A DNA stretch of 53,719 nucleotides from JASLPR01 sp964496475. GTDB taxonomy: Bacteria > Chloroflexota > UBA11872 > VXNJ01. Below are positions 8,630 through 17,710 of the stretch, in pieces (the first letter of the stretch is position 1; every line of letters begins with the position of its first letter). The stretch is from assembly GCA_964496475.1 (NCBI GenBank), contig CAZBZS010000012.1, positions 1-53,719 of the forward strand. The letters run 5' to 3'. Both the position numbers and the translations under genes were made by a program. The notes beneath the pieces were generated by a model. It made no database searches, was not told where the DNA came from, and saw nothing but the letters and a program-made list of their open reading frames with translations.

Positions 8630-9442
8630 ATGAATGTGTATAGCCAATATCCTGAAAGCGGCACAGGTCCGCTCAGCCTTGATCCGCTCCAGGTCGATTC
8701 GGCCGGGCGACTAGTTCTGCCGGAGGGCGTCTCGGCGGCCGAGCTGCATTGCCACACGAAACACAGCGACGGCACCTGCACGGCGGAGGAGAATATCGCC
8801 CTGGCCGTGGCCCGAGGACTAGCGGTCGTCGCGATAACGGATCACGACATGATCAACGCGGCGCTTGGGAGTGTGCAGGCGGCGGCACAAGGACTCGAAG
8901 CGATCGTCGGTCAGGAGATCACGACCCGGCGGCAACACCACATTGTGGGTCTGTTTCTGGAACGAGCGGTGCCGATATTCAAATCGGTGACGGAGACCGT
9001 CGCCCGGATCCGCGACCAAGGCGGTCTGGCGATCATCGCCCATCCGTTTCTGCCGTTTCCGGGGGCCGCGTCGGCGTGCATCATCCGGGGCTGGCTTGAG
9101 GAGACAACCTTCGATGGCATCGAACTCGACAGTCAGTATTTGTCCAATAAGCGTCGGGCCTGCCTGCTTGACTTCTATTTATCCCACGCCGACGCCCTGG
9201 GCGCAGCCGTCGGCGGGACGGACGCGCATTTTGGTGACGTGGGCCGGGTCGCGACACTCTTCCCGGGTTCGTCGGCAGCGGATTTACGGGCGGCGATCGA
9301 GAATCGCACGACAACCGCGACCCGGACGCTGATCACATACCGGCGCCCATCAATCAGCGAGCGGTTGCGCAACCAGCGGCGGAGCCTCCTCTATCTCCCG
9401 TATTACCGAGTGCGGGCCCTCCTGACGGGAAGATACCTTTGA
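8630..9442 (+). CDS. PHP-domain phosphoesterase
   Basis: A 270-residue PHP (polymerase and histidinol phosphatase) metal-dependent phosphoesterase. The HxH motif is ELHCHTKHSDG (about residues 41-51), followed by ITDHDMIN, an EIT segment (QEITTRRQHHIVG), IIAHPFLPFP and GTDAHFGDVG near the end, giving the expected metal ligands in order. Stand-alone enzymes of this type hydrolyse nucleoside 3',5'-bisphosphates or other small phosphomonoesters; the substrate here is not determined. The last 35 residues are basic and aromatic, perhaps a membrane- or nucleic-acid-contacting tail. It diverges from folP with a 72-bp intergenic region and converges on korB. Confidence 0.82.
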   Translation: MNVYSQYPESGTGPLSLDPLQVDSAGRLVLPEGVSAAELHCHTKHSDGTCTAEENIALAVARGLAVVAITDHDMINAALGSVQAAAQGLEAIVGQEITTRRQHHIVGLFLERAVPIFKSVTETVARIRDQGGLAIIAHPFLPFPGAASACIIRGWLEETTFDGIELDSQYLSNKRRACLLDFYLSHADALGAAVGGTDAHFGDVGRVATLFPGSSAADLRAAIENRTTTATRTLITYRRPSISERLRNQRRSLLYLPYYRVRALLTGRYL

Positions 9443-9494
9443 GTGGAGTTCCCCGCGCTTTGCCTGAGCAATCGCGGAGTCGACAACAGGACGG

Positions 9495-10439
9495 CTAGCG
9501 GAAACGCCCGAATACCGAGGTCACATCCTGTCCGGGCTGCGCCTGTTTGTGGATGGAGGTAGTGGGGGCGTCGGGCCGGTAAGCGGAAAAACCATCGCCT
9601 AGGGTCGGGAGATCGACCCCGTAGAAGATCCCGATCGGGATGCGATCTCCCCATTCAAACGATCTGGCGGTGGCGGCCACCTTTTTCGCGATGATCTCAT
9701 CACCATCGTCAGGGTCGTGGACGTAGGGATCGAAGCCCTCATCTTCCAACTTATATACCCGCGGAATCGCGGTGGCGAGGTCGCGTCCGGCGTAGAACTC
9801 TGCGGTTTGCAAGTCGTTGTAGACAGGGCAGGGCTGAAGGACGTCAATGATCGCCGTGCCCCGGTGTTGTATTGCCTTTATGAGGATGGCCTTCATGGAT
9901 TTGACATCCATCGCATAGCCGCGGGCGACAAACGTGTAGCCAGCGGCGACGGCGATAGCGATGGGATTGATATGGTCCTGAATTGACGGCTCTTTCATCG
10001 AACTGGTCTTGTCACCCCGTCGCAAAGTAGGGGAGGACTGCCCCTTTGTGAGACCGTAAACACCGTTGTTAAAAACGATGTAGGTCAGGTCCAGGTTCCT
10101 GCGGCCGGCGTTGACGAAGTGGCCCGCGCCGATTCCATAACCGTCGCCGTCCCCACCCATCGCCAGCACCGTCAATTCGCTGTTGGCTAGCTTCGCGCCG
10201 GTTGCAACCGGCAGGGCGCGGCCGTGAAGAGTGTGCAGACCGTAAGATTTGATGTAGTGGGGAGTTTTACCAGAGCACCCTATGCCGGAAACAGTGAGGA
10301 CATCGTGGGGCTGGATATTCAGTTCAGCCAGCGCCTGCCGGATGGCGTTCAATATTCCGAAATCCCCACAGCCCGGGCACCAATCCGGGTGTATGTCAGT
10401 CCGGTAGTCCGCTGGTCTTACTTCAGTTGCGATTGCCAT
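9495..10439 (-). CDS. korB: 2-oxoacid:ferredoxin oxidoreductase, beta subunit
   Basis: The thiamine-diphosphate subunit of a KorAB-type enzyme that oxidatively decarboxylates 2-oxoacids (2-oxoglutarate is typical) to acyl-CoA and reduces ferredoxin. Seen here: WCPGCGDFGI near residue 20, GIGCSGKTPHY, the ThDP/Mg motif GGDGDGYGIGAGHF followed by NNGVYGLTKGQ, and a C-terminal region with ALE-type contacts. Length 314 is normal for KorB. Start ATG 10439, 40 bp after the alpha/gamma gene stop, so korA-korB form an operon. No separate ferredoxin-like delta subunit is present, which fits the two-subunit type. Confidence 0.93.
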   Translation of the reverse strand: MAIATEVRPADYRTDIHPDWCPGCGDFGILNAIRQALAELNIQPHDVLTVSGIGCSGKTPHYIKSYGLHTLHGRALPVATGAKLANSELTVLAMGGDGDGYGIGAGHFVNAGRRNLDLTYIVFNNGVYGLTKGQSSPTLRRGDKTSSMKEPSIQDHINPIAIAVAAGYTFVARGYAMDVKSMKAILIKAIQHRGTAIIDVLQPCPVYNDLQTAEFYAGRDLATAIPRVYKLEDEGFDPYVHDPDDGDEIIAKKVAATARSFEWGDRIPIGIFYGVDLPTLGDGFSAYRPDAPTTSIHKQAQPGQDVTSVFGRFR

Positions 10440-10479
10440 CTAGGGAAACTCTCTTCTCAAGCCGGAACGCCTGCCGGCC

Positions 10480-12333
10480 TTACACACCACTCTTTTCGGT
10501 GCTCAGCACAATCCGCTCCGGCCCACCTCGTGCGGCCTGGATCAGTCCTGCCTCGACCTCGTTCTGGGAGAACGGCCGGCCGCTATATTTAAGCAGCATC
10601 CGTTTGATCTTTATCCCGGTCTCCTCGGCGATGAGGCGGCCGAGCTGACCTTCGAAGTTGTCCTCAAGGAGAACGGGCATCTTCGCCTTCTCAAGGATCT
10701 TCGCAACGGCATCCGCCGGAAACGGCCGGAGCATTCGGATTTGCAGGTAGTTGACTGAGATTCCCTGGCGCTCGACGACATGGTGAGCGTCCAGTATCGC
10801 ACCTTTGGTCGATCCCCAAGCTACGACGGTCACGTCGGCATCTTCGGTGCCGTGGAGTTCCCAGCAATCCTCCACCGGCGCATCCCGTTTTACCTGGGCC
10901 AGTTTTCGCATTCGCTTCTCGACCTGAGCGTGCCGGTTGGGGATGCCTTCGCTAATTTTTCCATATTCATTGTGCTCGTCGCTGGTGGTGACGAACTGAC
11001 CACCCGGCTGCCCCGGAACGCTTCTCGGGCTGACGCCGGATTCCGTGACCTGATGCCGCTTGTAGGATTCGCTGCCGTTGGGCTGATAGAACTCCCCGCG
11101 GTCGACCTGCAGATCTTCGAAGATGAGTTCGTCCACGGTCCAAAAGCTGTTGGCGAGAAACCGATCCATCATGACGATTACGGGCAACTGGTACCGATCG
11201 GCGTAGTTGAAGGCTTTGAAAGTGAGGGAGAGGGCTTCCTGAACGTCTCCGGGCGCCAGCACGGCATGGGGGAATTCACTGTGACCGGGGTGGACGGCGA
11301 ATCGCAAATCTCCTTGCGACTGACGCGTCGGCAAACCGGTGCTGGGCCCGCCGCGCTGATAAACGGTTAGCACCAGCCCCGGAGCTTCGGTGATCGAGGC
11401 AAATCCGAGACCCTCAGCCATGAGGGAAAATCCCGGCCCGGAAGTAGCGGTGGAGGCGCGGGCGCCAGCATGGGCGGCGCCAATGGACATGTTGATGCAA
11501 GCGATCTCATCTTCTCCTTGCAAAACAATGATCGGGTATTCGCTTTGCAAGGACATGAGCACTTCGCTTTCCTCGGTCGCCGGCGCGATCGGGTAGTAGC
11601 TCTGGAAGGAGCAGCCAGCGTGCAATTTGCCAAGCGCGGAGGCGTCGGCGCCGCGAATGAGCATCGGATTCGCGCGGGAGTCAATTCCCTGAAGGTGGAC
11701 AGGGAAGTCGTCGCCGTAGCGTTCATGCACATAGTCGGAGGTGGCCTCGAGCACCCGTTCATTCATGTCCACCAGGTGCTGACGGTGCTCGCCGAGCCGC
11801 TCCTGCAGCACATGCACGATCTCGTCCATATTCACCCCGAGCAAGGCAAACGAGGCTGCTACGGAAACCATATTGCGCATGATGTCGTGTCGACGGGGCT
11901 CGTAGTCCACTCCGCCCCGTGACAGTCCCGCTTTTAGAACCTCACCGTATGGCACCGGGAAAAGGCGGATGTCATCCCGTCCGAATTCGCCATCATCCAC
12001 ACCCAATTCGGCGTCGTAGATAACTCCGCCGTCGGGGGTCACCTGGCCGATATGCCCGCGATGAGTGGGATAGGGGGCATCTACGTCGCCGAAAAGGGAC
12101 TCGCGATCCAGGGCGAGAAACAGATCGACCCCGTCGATGGGCGAGTTGATGGGCTTCTGGTTTACTCGCACCCGGTAATAGGCGTGCTTGCCGGAGATGT
12201 TGGAGTGATACTCGATGTTGGAGAAGACGAACAATCCAGCCCTGGCGCAGGCTTTCGCAAAGACCTCAGCCGAGACATTAATACCGCTCCCCTGGGCCCC
12301 ACCTATTAACCAGGACAGCTTGTTCACTACCAC
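10480..12333 (-). CDS. korA: 2-oxoacid:ferredoxin oxidoreductase, fused gamma-alpha subunit
   Basis: Partner of korB. The N-terminal gamma-type domain begins at WLIGGAQGSGINVSAEVF, and the alpha (pyrimidine-binding) domain contains GCSFQSYYPIAPATEESEV, ATSGPGFSLMAEG and TGLPTRQSQGDLRFA, with a C-terminal transketolase-like domain (VVAWGSTKG). Order gamma then alpha in one chain is usual for KorA. The frame is open to a GTG at 12438 with a GGAG seven bases upstream; I prefer GTG 12333 (or 12327) because family similarity begins about five residues later and the extra 35 residues look like leader sequence. With 12333 the protein is 617 residues. The start is uncertain. It diverges from the DUF362 gene across a region with an inverted repeat. 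Confidence 0.9.
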   Translation of the reverse strand: MVVNKLSWLIGGAQGSGINVSAEVFAKACARAGLFVFSNIEYHSNISGKHAYYRVRVNQKPINSPIDGVDLFLALDRESLFGDVDAPYPTHRGHIGQVTPDGGVIYDAELGVDDGEFGRDDIRLFPVPYGEVLKAGLSRGGVDYEPRRHDIMRNMVSVAASFALLGVNMDEIVHVLQERLGEHRQHLVDMNERVLEATSDYVHERYGDDFPVHLQGIDSRANPMLIRGADASALGKLHAGCSFQSYYPIAPATEESEVLMSLQSEYPIIVLQGEDEIACINMSIGAAHAGARASTATSGPGFSLMAEGLGFASITEAPGLVLTVYQRGGPSTGLPTRQSQGDLRFAVHPGHSEFPHAVLAPGDVQEALSLTFKAFNYADRYQLPVIVMMDRFLANSFWTVDELIFEDLQVDRGEFYQPNGSESYKRHQVTESGVSPRSVPGQPGGQFVTTSDEHNEYGKISEGIPNRHAQVEKRMRKLAQVKRDAPVEDCWELHGTEDADVTVVAWGSTKGAILDAHHVVERQGISVNYLQIRMLRPFPADAVAKILEKAKMPVLLEDNFEGQLGRLIAEETGIKIKRMLLKYSGRPFSQNEVEAGLIQAARGGPERIVLSTEKSGV

Positions 12334-12463
12334 TTGATCATCACCCGACGGAGAATTGTCCGTCCGCGACGCCACATTCGAAGGAAACGCACCTAGGGCC
12401 TCAACCCTCCTGGATCGAACTCCCTGACACAAACCCACCCAGATTACTCCACGTTATGTCAGG

Positions 12464-12496
12464 TTGCGAACGAAAACTTCGCATATTTTCGTTTGC
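12464..12496. promoter_or_regulatory. Inverted repeat between korA and the DUF362 gene
   Basis: The 11-base arms GCGAACGAAAA (12466-12476) and TTTTCGTTTGC (12486-12496) pair with one mismatch around a 9-base spacer. It lies in the 264-370 bp divergent region and could be an operator for korAB, the + strand operon or both, or a hairpin in a leader. No T-run follows, so a terminator is less likely. Confidence 0.4.
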
Positions 12497-12702
12497 TCAA
12501 CGTTGTCCGAGATATGCCCGAGTAGATGGACTCAGACAGATCGATTGGCGTATGTTGCTTAACCCACAAATTTTCGGCGTGGAGACCGACCTGCCGGCGG
12601 GATTTTGGATAGACTCCGGTAGAGTCCATCACGCCGAATATCCTGGCCGAATCGCAGCGTGCCGCGATCCAACACCGGAACCAGGGAAAGGTTCCAAGTC
12701 CG

Positions 12703-13917
12703 ATGTCTAAAAGCAGCGTCGCCCTACGCCGTTGTGCGATTGAATACACGGCGGATCAAGTGTACGAAGCCGTTGCCGCGGCGATTAACGATATCGGTGG
12801 CGTACCCGAGAATATTCGCTCCGCCAACACCATCGTCGTCAAGCCCAACTGGGTAGGCATGCTGGTGGCATCCACGCCGGACCGGGTCAAGCGGCACCGG
12901 GGCCGGCTGATAAACGATACGGATCCGCAGGTCACGGAGGCGGTGGTGCGGCTCATCCGGGAAGCCAACGGAAGCGCGACAATATACCTGGCAGAGGGGC
13001 TGGATCGATTCAGCGATTGGGACCCTAATCGGTGCTGGGAACTGATGGACGCTCTGCCTCTGCGCGACAGGTTAGGAATTGAGCTGATCCATACCGACGA
13101 AGGCCATGTGGTGGAGGTTCCGGTCCCCGACGGCGGCCTGATTCATCGATTCATAAAATTGCGAGCGGAAGTCGCCGAGGCGGATGCTGTGGTATCGGTC
13201 GCCAAGATCAAGTGTCACCAGACGGCCGGGGTCACCTTGTCCACCAAGAATCTCTTCGGCCTCGTGCCAGCTACCCGGTACGGCAGCGAAAATCGCGACC
13301 TGATGCACCAGAATCCTTTCCGGCTGATGCGGTTCTTCGTTGACCTGGCGGCAACGTTGCGACCTGATCTGTCCGTGATCGACGGGATGGTCGGGGCGAA
13401 CTACACCATGGAAGGCGACGGTTACGAGACCGAGGTAGTGCTGGCCGGCCGGGATCATGTGGCCACCGACGCGGTCGCCATGCGAGTTATGGGATTCGAC
13501 CCGACGACGAATTACCCCGACGCTCCGTTCGAGTCCGCGGAGAATCACATCCGCCTGTGTGCAGAGGCCGGCCTCGGCGTGATCGATCCGGCAAGAATTG
13601 ATGTCGTAGGGCCGTCGCCCGAGTCGTTCGGGAACCAGTTTGAGACCCACGCAGAACATACGGCGGACATATCGAGCAAGAAACTTGAAGGGGCTCGGTC
13701 GGCGGCGCGCACCTACCTCCGACTCAAAGACTGGCTCCTGCGGACACATCGAGGGCAGTACGTTTTCATCGTTGGTGACGAGGTCGTCGGCTCCATCGAT
13801 AGCTTGAAGGAAGTGCCGGACCTCGGATTTTTCATTAATGACAAGGGCTACGGCCTCGCCGTGCAGGTGCTACCCGACACCGAACAGCCGGAGATCATTG
13901 AAGCCTACGCCGGCTAG
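12703..13917 (+). CDS. DUF362 domain protein
   Basis: A 404-residue DUF362-family protein. Typical features are VVKPNWVG early (about 46-53), a VSVAKIKCHQTAGVTLSTKN segment (about 166-185) with conserved Lys, His and Thr, and a GMVGANYTMEGDGYETEVV stretch where the family has a G-x-GP-like turn. The family is widespread and often carries a 4Fe-4S ferredoxin domain; no CxxCxxC cluster is present here. Biochemical function is not established. It heads a + strand run of six genes and diverges from korA. Start ATG 12703 is preceded by AGGGAAAGG a few bases upstream. Confidence 0.82.
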   Translation: MSKSSVALRRCAIEYTADQVYEAVAAAINDIGGVPENIRSANTIVVKPNWVGMLVASTPDRVKRHRGRLINDTDPQVTEAVVRLIREANGSATIYLAEGLDRFSDWDPNRCWELMDALPLRDRLGIELIHTDEGHVVEVPVPDGGLIHRFIKLRAEVAEADAVVSVAKIKCHQTAGVTLSTKNLFGLVPATRYGSENRDLMHQNPFRLMRFFVDLAATLRPDLSVIDGMVGANYTMEGDGYETEVVLAGRDHVATDAVAMRVMGFDPTTNYPDAPFESAENHIRLCAEAGLGVIDPARIDVVGPSPESFGNQFETHAEHTADISSKKLEGARSAARTYLRLKDWLLRTHRGQYVFIVGDEVVGSIDSLKEVPDLGFFINDKGYGLAVQVLPDTEQPEIIEAYAG

Positions 13918-13932
13918 GCGGGGCAGGACGGA

Positions 13933-13951
13933 CCGGGACGGTCAGTCCCGG
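13933..13951 (+). other. Perfect 7-bp hairpin in the leader of the aldolase gene
   Basis: CCGGGAC and GTCCCGG pair around the loop GGTCA between the DUF362 stop and the aldolase ribosome-binding site (AAGGAG, 13959-13964). There is no T-run. It could be a processing or stability element, or a weak attenuator; the role is unproven. Confidence 0.4.
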
Positions 13952-13976
13952 GACGAACAAGGAGTACATATCACCC

Positions 13977-14735
13977 ATGAATCCGAATCGCACCAAAGAG
14001 CTTCTGGATCAGGGTCGACCGGCCATAGGCACCGGGGCCGGCTACAGTTCTCCGTGGGCGGCGGGGGCGCTCGCGCAAGCGGGTTTCGATTGGGTGCTGA
14101 TGGATACCCAGCACGGCATCTGGGAGTCGGAAGCGCTCAGGACCGGTATTCTGGCCGTCACTCAGGCTGGAGCTACCCCGGTGGTGCGCGTTCTGCGAAA
14201 CGATTTTAGCCTGATCAACCGAATCCTGGACGATGGCGTGCTAGGGGTAGTAGTGCCAATGGTGGACACGGCGGCCGACGCCGAGCGGGCAGCCGACGCC
14301 ATGCGTTACCCACCCCGGGGACACCGCTCAACGGCGACTCCTTACCTCACCAGCATCCACGGAGATAATTACTCGGCCGAGGCCAACGATCGGGTATTCC
14401 TAGCGGTTCAGATTGAATCGGCCGTGGCGGTTCAGAATGCCGAGGAGATTCTCGCGGTTGACGGGGTGGACGGCTGCTGGGTGGGGCCAGCTGACATGGC
14501 CTTGACGATGGGGCTCACGCTCGCTGACATAGCGGTTCACGACCGACATAACGAAGCCGTAGCCCTTGTCGTAGCCACTTGCAAGAAACTCGGCAAGTTC
14601 GCGGGCTACGCCTGCGGCACCCTGGAAATGGGGAAGCGACGGATTTCGGAAGGATTCACTTTCGTAAACGTCGGAGGCGATTCGCAGTTCATCGCCGAAG
14701 GCTCGAAGCGTTACCTCAGTGAAATGCGCGACTGA
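13977..14735 (+). CDS. HpcH/HpaI family aldolase
   Basis: A 252-residue class II pyruvate aldolase of the HpcH/HpaI type, which splits or forms 2-keto-3-deoxy acids (for example 2-keto-3-deoxy-L-rhamnonate or 4-hydroxy-2-oxoheptanedioate) with a divalent metal. Seen: the catalytic His in LMDTQHGIW (about residues 41-49), the substrate Arg in VVRVLRND, the Gly-rich VLGVVVPMVD, the RYPPRGHRS motif, and metal ligands in FLAVQIESAVAV (Glu) and VGPADMALTMG (Asp). Start ATG 13977 follows AAGGAG by 12 bases. Neighbouring SDR genes suggest a sugar-acid or aromatic catabolic route, but the substrate cannot be assigned. Confidence 0.9.
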   Translation: MNPNRTKELLDQGRPAIGTGAGYSSPWAAGALAQAGFDWVLMDTQHGIWESEALRTGILAVTQAGATPVVRVLRNDFSLINRILDDGVLGVVVPMVDTAADAERAADAMRYPPRGHRSTATPYLTSIHGDNYSAEANDRVFLAVQIESAVAVQNAEEILAVDGVDGCWVGPADMALTMGLTLADIAVHDRHNEAVALVVATCKKLGKFAGYACGTLEMGKRRISEGFTFVNVGGDSQFIAEGSKRYLSEMRD

Positions 14736-14774
14736 CGGCCTTATCTAAGATTGTTCAAGATTCGGAGCAACTCA

Positions 14775-15527
14775 ATGGCTGAATTGACCGATCGTGTCGC
14801 CCTGATCACAGGAGCGGCTGGAGGCATAGGCAGCGTCACGGCCCACCGACTGGCGGAGATGGGGGCGGCCATAGCGGTCATCGATCTGGATGAAATAGGC
14901 GCGACCAAAACCGCTGCCGAGATCGCGGAACAGCACGGGGTGCCCACTCTGGCGGTGGCCGCTGATGTAGCTTCCAGCGCCGACGTGGAGCGGATGCGAG
15001 CGACGGTCGAAAGCGAACTCGGTCGGGTGAACGTGCTGGTGAACGCGGCCGGGTATCTCCAACTCGGCGGCATCCTCAAAGTGACCGAGGATGACTGGGA
15101 TCGTATGCTGGGAGTCAACTTGAAGGGCGTGTTCCTGGTGACGAAGGCCGTCTTGCCGGGAATGCTGGCTAGCGACTACGGGCGGATCATCAACATCTCA
15201 TCGCTGGCGGGAAAAGTTGGCGGATTGATGGCGGGGATCCACTACAGCGCTTCCAAAGGGGGGCTGCTTTCGTTCACCAAGGCTTTGGCAAGAGACGTCG
15301 GCCGTTTTGGCGTAACAGCAAATTGCGTGTGTCCCTACCCGGTTGAAACGGAGATGATCGAAGCCTTCTCAGCAGAGCAGCGGGAGACCATGCGCGGCCT
15401 GAATCCGATGCAGCGCCTAGCCCGACCGGAAGAGATCGCGGCCGCTATCGTGTTTCTGGCGTCGCCGGGAGCGAGTTTCGTAAACGCCGAGATGATGGAC
15501 ATCGACGGCGGCTTCACGGCCGACTGA
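14775..15527 (+). CDS. SDR-family oxidoreductase
   Basis: A 250-residue classical SDR (NAD(P)-dependent alcohol/ketone oxidoreductase). TGAAGGIG is the nucleotide-binding motif, an Asp after beta-2 (VIDLDE) favours NAD, VNAAG stands for NNAG, the catalytic Ser lies in NISSLAGKVGG, and YSASK is the catalytic YxxxK. It ends with the family-typical IDGGFTAD. The frame extends to a TTG at 14751, but ATG 14775 has GGAG eight bases upstream and gives the normal N-terminus. It lies 39 bp after the aldolase and could process the same substrate. Confidence 0.9.
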   Translation: MAELTDRVALITGAAGGIGSVTAHRLAEMGAAIAVIDLDEIGATKTAAEIAEQHGVPTLAVAADVASSADVERMRATVESELGRVNVLVNAAGYLQLGGILKVTEDDWDRMLGVNLKGVFLVTKAVLPGMLASDYGRIINISSLAGKVGGLMAGIHYSASKGGLLSFTKALARDVGRFGVTANCVCPYPVETEMIEAFSAEQRETMRGLNPMQRLARPEEIAAAIVFLASPGASFVNAEMMDIDGGFTAD

Positions 15528-15535
15528 AAGCGCCT

Positions 15536-16291
15536 TTGCCCACCCGCATCATCGCCCATCGGGGTGCACCGGCGCTCGCGCCGGAAAATACGCTAGCAGC
15601 CTTCAAACGCGCGCTCGAATTCCCGGTCGACGGCCTGGAATTGGATGTTCACCTGTCTGCCGATGCCCGGCCGGTCGTCATCCACGATCGACTTCTCGAC
15701 CGCACAACGTCGGGGCGGGGTCCGGTGGATCAGCTCGATCTCGGAGAGCTGCAATCGCTGGATGCCGGAGTGCACTTCTCAGATGATTTCCGACAGGAGC
15801 GAATTCCATTGCTTGCCCAGGTGCTAGACCTTGTGGACGGCGAGCTGGAGGTTCAGATCGAATTGAAGGGACTTACGCCCGGACTTGCCGATGCGGTACT
15901 GGACGAGCTGGAGGGGCGCGGTCTGCAAGACCGGGCGGTCATCACGTCATTTGCACACACCATCCTTCGCGATGTCCACGATTTGACCACGGATTACCGC
16001 CTGGGGGCGCTTTTTTCGCCCGCGCAGAAATTCTCAGCCGATCCCGAATTAGGGGCGGATGAGATGACAGGGCTGGCCCGAGCGGCACGGGCGAGCATCG
16101 TGCTGGCGCACCACACCTCCATCGACACCGCCACTGCCGACGCCATCACGAGGCGAAACTTCGAGGTCGGTGTTTGGACGGTGGATGAACCGGACGATCT
16201 GCTAAGGATGTTTCGGGTCGGAATATCTCGACTCACCACGAACGTACCCGATCGGGCCCTCGCTTTGCGAACGCAACTTAAGGCACCCTGA
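15536..16291 (+). CDS. Glycerophosphodiester phosphodiesterase
   Basis: A 251-residue GDPD-family TIM barrel that hydrolyses glycerophosphodiesters to glycerol-3-phosphate and an alcohol. Motifs: IIAHRGAPALAPENTLAAF at the N-terminus (catalytic His and Arg, Glu metal ligand), GLELDVHLSADARPVVIHD (Glu/Asp metal ligands and second catalytic His), and VQIELKG. No signal peptide, so cytoplasmic. The start is TTG 15536, eight bases after the preceding SDR stop; no ATG is available before HRG. Tight packing points to one operon with both flanking SDR genes. Confidence 0.9.
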   Translation: MPTRIIAHRGAPALAPENTLAAFKRALEFPVDGLELDVHLSADARPVVIHDRLLDRTTSGRGPVDQLDLGELQSLDAGVHFSDDFRQERIPLLAQVLDLVDGELEVQIELKGLTPGLADAVLDELEGRGLQDRAVITSFAHTILRDVHDLTTDYRLGALFSPAQKFSADPELGADEMTGLARAARASIVLAHHTSIDTATADAITRRNFEVGVWTVDEPDDLLRMFRVGISRLTTNVPDRALALRTQLKAP

Positions 16292-16305
16292 AGAAGGAGC
16301 AATTC

Positions 16306-17106
16306 ATGGATCTGGAACTCAAAGGTAAGAAGGCGCTGGTCACCGGCGGCAGCCGGGGACTTGGCCGCGCCGCTGCTCTGGCTCTGGCTCGGGAGGGTTG
16401 CGACGTGGCCATCGTGGCCCGCACCGCGGAGAACCTTGAGGCGACGGCGGCCGAAATTCGTGATATCGGCGTGAACGCACGCGCCATCCGGGCTGACGTG
16501 ACCGATCCTGATGATGTGCGACGAATGGTGGCGGAAGCATCGGCCGGTATGGGCGGACTGGACATCCTGATCGCTAACGCCGGGGGAGCAGCTGGTGGTG
16601 GGCTGCTGGAAGCGTCCGACGAAGATTGGCAGTTCACGCTGGACGTGAACCTCATGCACGCGGTTCGCGCCATTCGGGCCGCGACTCCGTTCTTTAAGGA
16701 CCGGGGCGGTGGGGCGATCGTGGTAGTTGCGTCCGTAACCGGCATAACCCCCTCGGCGCCGGCCCAGTACGGCGTCGCCAAGGCGGCCGAGATTTACCTA
16801 GCGGCGGCGCTGGCGATGGAACTGGCCCAGCACAACATCCGCATGAACGCCATCGCGCCCGGCTCGATCATGTTTGAGGGCGGGGGATGGGCGCAGAGAA
16901 TGGAGGAGCAGCCGGAGGCTATGGAGCGCTTCGCCGATGGGCAGTTCCCGTTTAAGCGTCTTGGCAAACCCGAGGAGATTGGGGACGTCATTGCTTTTCT
17001 GGCGTCGGCGCGGGCCTCATGGATCACCGGAACAACGATTAACGTAGACGGTGCCCAGGTGAATCCGGGTCTGTTCAGCCCGGCCGACTACCCAGGACCG
17101 GGCTAG
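16306..17106 (+). CDS. SDR-family oxidoreductase
   Basis: A 266-residue SDR. TGGSRGLGR binds the cofactor; a following Arg-Thr (ARTAEN) suggests NADP; ANAGGAAGG replaces the usual NNAG; the catalytic pair is in YGVAK. The long substrate loop (EGGGWAQRMEEQPEAM) and C-terminal ending with FSPADYPGPG resemble 3-oxoacyl-ACP-reductase-like SDRs of unknown substrate. AAGGAG lies eight bases before ATG 16306. It is in the same run as the glycerophosphodiesterase (14 bp gap). Confidence 0.88.
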   Translation: MDLELKGKKALVTGGSRGLGRAAALALAREGCDVAIVARTAENLEATAAEIRDIGVNARAIRADVTDPDDVRRMVAEASAGMGGLDILIANAGGAAGGGLLEASDEDWQFTLDVNLMHAVRAIRAATPFFKDRGGGAIVVVASVTGITPSAPAQYGVAKAAEIYLAAALAMELAQHNIRMNAIAPGSIMFEGGGWAQRMEEQPEAMERFADGQFPFKRLGKPEEIGDVIAFLASARASWITGTTINVDGAQVNPGLFSPADYPGPG

Positions 17107-17221
17107 CGGGCCTGAAGCAAGCCTTTGGCAGTTCCGCGATCACGAAATACAATTGATCGCTGAAACAGGGGTATACGCTGACGGCAAAGCCCCGGATATA
17201 TCCGCGAAAGGAAATCCTGAG

Positions 17222-17608
17222 TTGCCAGAAGTAAGCCAGAAGCCAGAGATCGTTGCCTGGATGAAGCCGTCCTGTGGCTGGAGCAACGGCGTCCGCGCCG
17301 TGTTCACCAAGTACGGGCTCGAGTACGAAGACAAAGACATCATCAATGTCTCGGAGAACTTTTTCGAGATGGTCACGATGACCGGCCAGCAATTACAGCC
17401 CAGCATGCGGATCAACGGTGAAATCTTGGCCGATGTCAGCGGTGAAGAAGTCGAGGCATATCTCCTCGAAAAGGGTCTGGTCATGCCATCAAATGCCGAA
17501 GTCGGCGTTCCGCTTGATGAAGCGTGCGGACCTGATGACATCCATGAGGAAGTGCAGTTCGTGCAGTCCTTTGGCGGGACCGCCCAGCTCAAGGACATTT
17601 CCGAATAG
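17222..17608 (+). CDS. Monothiol glutaredoxin-like protein
   Basis: A thioredoxin-fold, glutaredoxin-type protein of 128 residues. The redox site reads PSCGWSNGV: a single Cys in a CxxS arrangement, as in monothiol glutaredoxins that handle Fe-S clusters or glutathionylated substrates. Later features are MTGQQLQPSMRINGE (the cis-Pro region) and DVSGEEVEAYL. The C-terminal 35 residues after the fold are acidic and unassigned. The frame is open from TTG 17153; I prefer TTG 17222 because GAAAGGAA lies just upstream and the added residues are not part of the fold. Other starts are possible. Confidence 0.72.
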   Translation: MPEVSQKPEIVAWMKPSCGWSNGVRAVFTKYGLEYEDKDIINVSENFFEMVTMTGQQLQPSMRINGEILADVSGEEVEAYLLEKGLVMPSNAEVGVPLDEACGPDDIHEEVQFVQSFGGTAQLKDISE

Positions 17609-17710
17609 CAACGGGTGGATCGCCGATAGGCGATTCATAGCAACTCTGGATGCGACCGGCGCGGCCGCAGATAGTAATTGGCGGGGTGAGCCGGGCGCTT
17701 CAAGAGCCCT

